Source: Microvelia longipes (taxonomy: Eukaryota; Arthropoda; Insecta; Hemiptera; Veliidae). Taken from it: a stretch of DNA of 64,000 nucleotides. How positions within the stretch are numbered: the first letter of the stretch is position 1; each line of letters begins with the position of its first letter. The DNA is taken from positions 37,379,799-37,443,798 of the forward strand of contig JACMZG010001913.1 of the NCBI GenBank assembly GCA_018340805.1, in the 5' to 3' direction. The notes under the pieces are model-generated. The model worked only from the letters and a program-made list of their open reading frames with translations. It did no database searches and had not been told where the DNA came from. Shown in pieces: positions 24,086-64,000 of this stretch. The position numbers and the translations under genes are program-made.

Positions 24086-25080
24086 ATGTATAAATAAAAT
24101 ATACTATTATATCAAATAAAATATGAATTGTTTGTACCTGATTATTTCATTACTACATGCAGGTACATGCCTTTTACACCGGTTCATTTTAAACAACATT
24201 AAAACTATTTAATACTTTTAGGTAAGTCATTTCATAATAATTAAGTAAAAAACAAATAAAACATGTTCATAGAATAAGTTGTAAAACTGAAAATGACGTT
24301 TGACCTGGACAGTTCGTAAGGTCAACATTACTTAATAATAATGATAACCAAAACTAACTGTATACTTTTATTAATTTTTTGTTTTTTATTTGTTTAATTT
24401 ATAAATTTAATATGTTTAACGTTAAAGTAATATAAAAACATTTGTTTAAAACACAATTGTTTATAAAATGAAAATAATGATTTAAAAAAACGTACTTATC
24501 TGCTGATGGGGAGGTATTAAAGTGAAGTGTTTGTCGTACGAAGAGGCTTCTTACAGGTTACTTGAAGGAGCTTACAATTAGCCGCAACCAACGAAGCTTG
24601 AAGATGAGATTAAGTTTGAAATGTTTTTGATGTCACAAGTCCCTCCCGGTTGCGATAGGAGTGAGTAATGGTTGTAAAGGAGCGAAATATTAAGATGAAA
24701 AAGGCGGAGATTTGCGCAGATTCCTCGACTACACTCTGACGGAGCTTGGACCAACTAAGCTTACCCACCCTGCTTTCATATCAAATCAATAACATGTTAA
24801 AAAGATACTTTTTAAGCGTCTCTTTTAACTGAGTCTTAGCAAAATAGCTTAATACTTATAATGATTAGTATTGAGGTGCATCTCTCCGAAGACTCAATGC
24901 GCTAGATGATCCTGTAAAATTTCACCCAAAGTCATGAACAATTCCATCAATATGAACAACAGTATTCCTCCAAATACTTTTTTGATGGGCTAACCATTTT
25001 TTCTTTCCCCTTGTGTATCTCCTGATGATTGACTAGCTGTATTAATATCAACAGTTAATTATGCCTCCTGAGCTTTTCAC
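24086..25080. other. AT-rich intergenic DNA
   Basis: No gene or long repeat is recognised. A less AT-rich stretch near 24,500-24,760 shows no maintained frame. Confidence 0.4.
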
Positions 25081-25083
25081 ATA

Positions 25084-25122
25084 ATGAGGCACCTCGTTAT
25101 CGCGGCGATAACGAGGTGCCTT
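25084..25122. repeat. Perfect 17-bp-arm hairpin
   Basis: AGGCACCTCGTTATCGC is followed by one base and then its exact complement. It adjoins a fragment of the 1-1.9 kb/10.5-11.8 kb repeat (25,140-25,260), so it probably derives from a transposon end. Confidence 0.7.
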
Positions 25123-25369
25123 TGCCCTTTATTATCGCGGCGAAAAATAATAACCTTGAATTTTACCGATTTTGCAAATTTTGCTGAATAAGGTCCATGC
25201 CCCCAAGGTTAATTTTTTGTACCAAGTCTGATTAAAAAATATTTATCCATTCGAATGAATTGTCTAATTAGAAATTCGTAGGCCCATTCTGATTGGCCCT
25301 TTTTAAAATGGGCCAAAGGGCCGTCGATTGTAGGAGAATATAGTGCGTAGGCTACGGCGGTTATTGTCA

Positions 25370-25815
25370 TAAAGATTTAGGTCTTCTGGTGGTGACCGCG
25401 TCAATGAAGATGAAGTGTCCGACGTTTCGCTTCCACTGTGGGAGGTGGGAGGCATCTTTAGGGGGTTAGGGCATCATGGATAGCAAAGGAACAAAAATGC
25501 TCTATAGTACGACAAACGGCTAAAATCAGTTGACAGCGCGGGAAAATAGTGTTGAGGACCAAATAAGGTTGGCCTGATTTGAAATAGAGGACGTGGTTTA
25601 ACATCCAGAACTAACCTCATTGGCTCCCTCGCATTATTTTCCCACGCTGTCAACTGATTTTAGCCGTGTGTCGTATTATACAAAACTGAGCTGAGTTCAG
25701 TTTTGTTGAGCATCCATGATGCTCTACATGCCTAAAGATGCCTAAAGATTGCCACAGTGGAAGCGAAACGTCGGATTCTTCATCTACATTGACGCAGTCA
25801 CCACCAGAAGATTGT
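25370..25815. mobile_element. Inverted-repeat pair with GCGAAACGTCGG ends and a nested MITE
   Basis: The left part (25,375-25,470) and right part (25,725-25,808) are inverted copies carrying GGTGACTGCGTCA and GGAAGCGAAACGTCGG words. Both retain a decayed hammerhead-like core (CTAAAGA in place of CTGANGA, GAAA kept). Between them lies a ~165-bp MITE (25,508-25,672) with TIR AATCAGTTGACAGCGTGGGA. A second copy of this MITE is at 50,488-50,632. Related fragments occur at 39,700-39,775. Confidence 0.55.
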
Positions 25816-26146
25816 AGGAGAAAAAAAAATATTCCATAGCGTAGTAAAAATATTGAATTGTAGGAGAGTTATTAATTGTTAACTGTCTGACGACAAAGAC
25901 TTCTCCGTATCTAGACTGATGAGACTGCCGACAAGTACTCCTTCTTATAAGCACCCGAAGACATAATTTTTCCTTATGGTTCATTGTAGTCTCACATCTG
26001 TAAGAAAGGATACAAATTTCATGTAATTATTTTATTTATTTTGTTCACTTTTCCCCCACTACTTCGGACTCGCTTTTTTACTCAGAATGTCGTGACAGTT
26101 CAAAGTCTTGAGTGTTATGACTTTGGATTAACTTCGCTCGTCCTTA

Positions 26147-26436
26147 TAGACCAAGAGCCCAGGGGTGTTTTGTTAATAAAAAGTGTAATGGCTGGAACCG
26201 GTCTCAATTGTTCTTAAATACCTTCCTGAACAAGGATCTGCAATTCTGCCGACTCGTATCGGATGGGTGTCCCAGGCAGAACCTTTGAACCCTAAATTGC
26301 GTTCTGCCTGGGACACCCGTCCGATACGAGTCGGCAGAATTGCAGATCCTTGTTCAGGAAGGTATTTAAGAACAATTGAGACCGGTTCCAGCCATTACAC
26401 TTTTTATTAACAAAACACCCCTGGGCTCTTGGTCTA
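26147..26436. mobile_element. Palindromic PIF/Harbinger-type MITE, copy 1
   Basis: The ~133-bp arms are almost perfectly complementary (TAGACCAAGAGCCCAGGGGT ... complement), with a ~24-bp centre. It is flanked by TTA on both sides (26,144-26,146 and 26,437-26,439), the target length and sequence typical of PIF/Harbinger. It has no ORF. A second copy is in Mi-2 intron 3 (40,979). Confidence 0.8.
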
Positions 26437-26439
26437 TTA

Positions 26440-27750
26440 AAACGTCATGATTTCTAAAAATTAACCAAATTTTTAGTATGCTAAGGCTATCAAGTGAAGA
26501 ACAGCAATTGGAAGATCAAGTCATTCTAATACTATTAGATTGATTTTACTCATAAGCTCCCTGTTTGGATATGATTTTCAACACATGTTGAGAATAATAT
26601 GTACTGTGTGAACGGATTAGGACCGGGAGAATAAGGTTTAGAGTTAGGGGTGTTACTTTTACCCTATTGTTATCTCAGGTAGGCAAGTCATTTTCACCCT
26701 GTGTCACTGAACTTTTGTTTGCTTTATTTTAAGATTTTTAAAGCAGGACTGTTTTTTTAGCGAACTTTTAAAGAAAAAATAAGATAATCTGGTTGGGGTC
26801 ATGGGATGGGGAAGTGGAGAGAGGTGGATTTTTTTGATGGGGGGACTCCATGATAAATTATTATATATATACACCCTTAACGTCATTGACGTTATATAAC
26901 ATACATGACGTCATTAACCCACAATAATGACCCTACAAACATTTCAAAAAATCACAAATCTTTACATAGTGTTTAGATTGTGCTGAAAATTTTCACACAT
27001 ATATTACTGCATACGGTTTACAAAATAAACGAAGTTCTATTTTATAATCGTATTAGTTCTTGATTTTTGACTTATATATGTCAATTAAAACAATATGTCA
27101 TTGTAGACATAATGTAAACAAATCTAGTTTTTTCACTAATACGTTTGAAAATTCGTTTATATCGTGGTTTGCATGCCATTTATACAAACCAGTAATATGT
27201 TAAATGTAAATATGTACATATGTGCGCGCTGTGCTGACGCCGTGTAGCGGCCGAGGCTCGAAGCAGAAAAGAGGCCGAAGATCTCTTGTTTTAAATTGAT
27301 TTTTATCCTCACTCATAATAAAATTTAATCTTATTTCTATTTTACTTTCCTAATAATAATTGTATCCGTTTGAAATTTAGTACCTACGCTAAGAGTAAAA
27401 CTGTTAAACTTGAGAGAAAAACCTTTGAGAAAAAAGAGTAAAACCTGAGTTTTCTGAGGTCCATATTAAAATTTTAAAAAACACAGTCTGTTAATCTTGA
27501 TTTGTTGAGCACGCAACAAATTTTTAGGTCTTTACGATGAACAGAGCCGGCGAAAAACGGAGATGGAAAATTGTGTACACAATATAATTGTGCGAGAGAC
27601 ACCTAGGAAATGTAACAAGCAAAATTCAATGCAACATCTGCGAATGATAGAAGCGAATTTTCATTGAAAAAATAGTTTCCGTTCTTCCAAAAACGTTTTT
27701 AGGTCATCAACCTCGAAAAAATACGAATTTACGAAAATATAATCATAAAT
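26440..27750. other. Intergenic DNA with R1-like fragments
   Basis: A TGACGTCATTAACCCACAATAATGACC fragment (about 26,905) is related to R1 and to 32,290-32,350. A class C-repeat fragment (GAGACACCTAGGAAATGTAAC) is near 27,595. No gene is recognised. Confidence 0.4.
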
Positions 27751-27756
27751 AAATAT

Positions 27757-27813
27757 AATTATATATATATATAATATATATATATATATAATATATATAT
27801 AATATATATTATA

Positions 27814-27844
<31 letters not shown>

Positions 27845-27904
27845 TATCATATATATATAATATATAATATAATATATATATAATTATATATATATATATA
27901 TATG

Positions 27905-27951
<47 letters not shown>

Positions 27952-27983
27952 TTATATATATATATATATTATATTATATTATA

Positions 27984-28023
<40 letters not shown>
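27757..28023. repeat. Long AT microsatellite
   Basis: More than 250 bp of (AT)n with TAATATA interruptions, followed by an R1-type fragment at 28,090-28,165. Confidence 0.9.
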
Positions 28024-28026
<3 letters not shown>

Positions 28027-28199
28027 ATTGATAATGAAATAAGATGTATCCCCTCACTCAAAATGACTTTAACCTTATGCTTTGGTTAAATATCGCATTC
28101 TAAAGAACGAGCAAAGCGAGTCTGATGTTGACAGGAAAAGTATCGAGGTACCCCGTGCCCGATTTTTAAGGATTTATGTTGGTTATCTAGAATGTTCTA

Positions 28200-28440
28200 C
28201 TCGTTATGAATGTCACACATTGCTTGGTCCCTAGACCGAACACACGCGGGGTTCGACAGGGCAGGGTGTTCGACCCAAACTGTTCACACGGTATCGTTCA
28301 CCGTGAAATGAGTGATGAAACCCTGTGTTTAATCCCGTTCACACAACTACCGGAAAACGAAGGGGTTGAACCCTCTAAGAGGTTGAACACGGGGTTTAAA
28401 CCCCTGCCAAGACCAAAATAATTATATAGGCCCCGAATCT
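28200..28440. other. Locally GC-richer block with GGGGTTYGA/GGTTGAACCC words
   Basis: This block has several GGGTTCGAC, GGTTGAACC and GGGTTTAAACCCC words, some mutually palindromic. A 71-codon frame crosses it but the product is unremarkable. It may be a decayed repeat or an upstream regulatory region of Mi-2. Confidence 0.3.
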
Positions 28441-28856
28441 TAATGGTTGATGGTATAGCCGGCTACGGCCCTGATTCTAAGCATCCAGTTCTTCTTTACT
28501 TTAAATAATGTAAACAGTCATTACACTGCATTTATTTATGGGAAAATTTATCCGTATAATTGAAATTTACAAAATAAATCGTAAGAAAAAAGGGAAATTA
28601 GAGGGAAAAATGTAGGTAAAAAATCGTAGCAGGGATATTTAATAATATTAGTATAAGGTATATTTCTTTACGTCGTGTTGGCAGTAGTGCGCTTCACTTA
28701 AGATCAGTGACTTCTTGCCTGAATTTTGTGTAGCGGGACTTGAAGTTTTTTACATTTATTTATTTTTTAACGCTATTTTTATATTTAATTTGTAATTATC
28801 ATTAAATAAGTGTTTATTTTCAATTTTTTATAAACTGTGATAGTTAATAGTGAATA
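28441..28856 (+). promoter_or_regulatory. Probable Mi-2 upstream region and 5' UTR
   Basis: The stretch lies directly upstream of the Mi-2 start codon and lacks recognised repeats, unlike most of the window. No TATA box or initiator can be assigned confidently. Confidence 0.35.
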
Positions 28857-63968
<35,112 letters not shown>

Positions 63969-64000
63969 GTAAGTTGAAATTTTGTTATGAATAAGGAGGA

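Noticed and set aside
28206..28421. 71-codon ORF upstream of Mi-2
   Set aside because: Its residues follow from repeated GGGTTCGA/GGTTGAACC words. No recognisable product.

Overview
The window is arthropod, most probably insect, nuclear DNA. It is AT-rich, packed with transposable-element debris, and carries one recognisable host gene with small exons and very long introns. That gene is the chromatin remodeller Mi-2 (CHD3/4 class), on the + strand from 28,857 to beyond the right edge. Thirteen exons are readable. They encode the acidic/lysine-rich N-terminus, the CHD N-terminal domain, two PHD fingers and two chromodomains; the ATPase lies beyond the window. Exon 2 is a 44-nt micro-exon inferred from reading phase. 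The exon 12/13 junction needs one extra base to stay in frame, and the start of exon 11 is irregular. These could be assembly indels or real lesions.

Positions 1-28,856 hold no convincing host gene. The features there are: a Tigger/pogo-like transposon end (1-520); a 1.6-kb hAT element with a perfect 8-bp target duplication (537-2157); two tRNA-headed SINEs in opposite orientation (2402-4377); a 4.27-kb inverted repeat (5300-9567) with 1.7-1.8-kb arms, minisatellite in both arms and a decayed protein-primed type B DNA polymerase in the 743-bp centre; several foldback elements; and many copies of a dispersed repeat module and a second SINE.

Mi-2 intron 1 contains an endogenous ambisense parvovirus (densovirus-like) copy. 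Capsid remnants read rightward from 33,879, NS remnants read leftward from 37,452, and the two converge near 35,700. A 186-nt branched palindrome (37,855-38,040) lies just outside the NS end and looks like a retained viral telomere. Intron 3 contains a second copy of a palindromic Harbinger-type MITE. Intron 4 contains a complete BEL/Pao element (43,542-49,625) with two LTRs, a 5-bp target duplication and a tRNA-Tyr-type primer site. Its 860-codon ORF has lost the reverse transcriptase in frame. This element is itself inserted in a small TTA-flanked MITE.

The strongest recurring pattern is hammerhead-ribozyme-like motifs (CTGANGA, stem II, GAAA). At least four sequence classes occur, mostly as outward-facing pairs at the ends of inverted repeats. 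One such pair bounds the 4.27-kb palindrome with the polymerase relic. This resembles Penelope-like-element terminal repeats, but the inverted architecture and the polymerase cargo deserve a second look.
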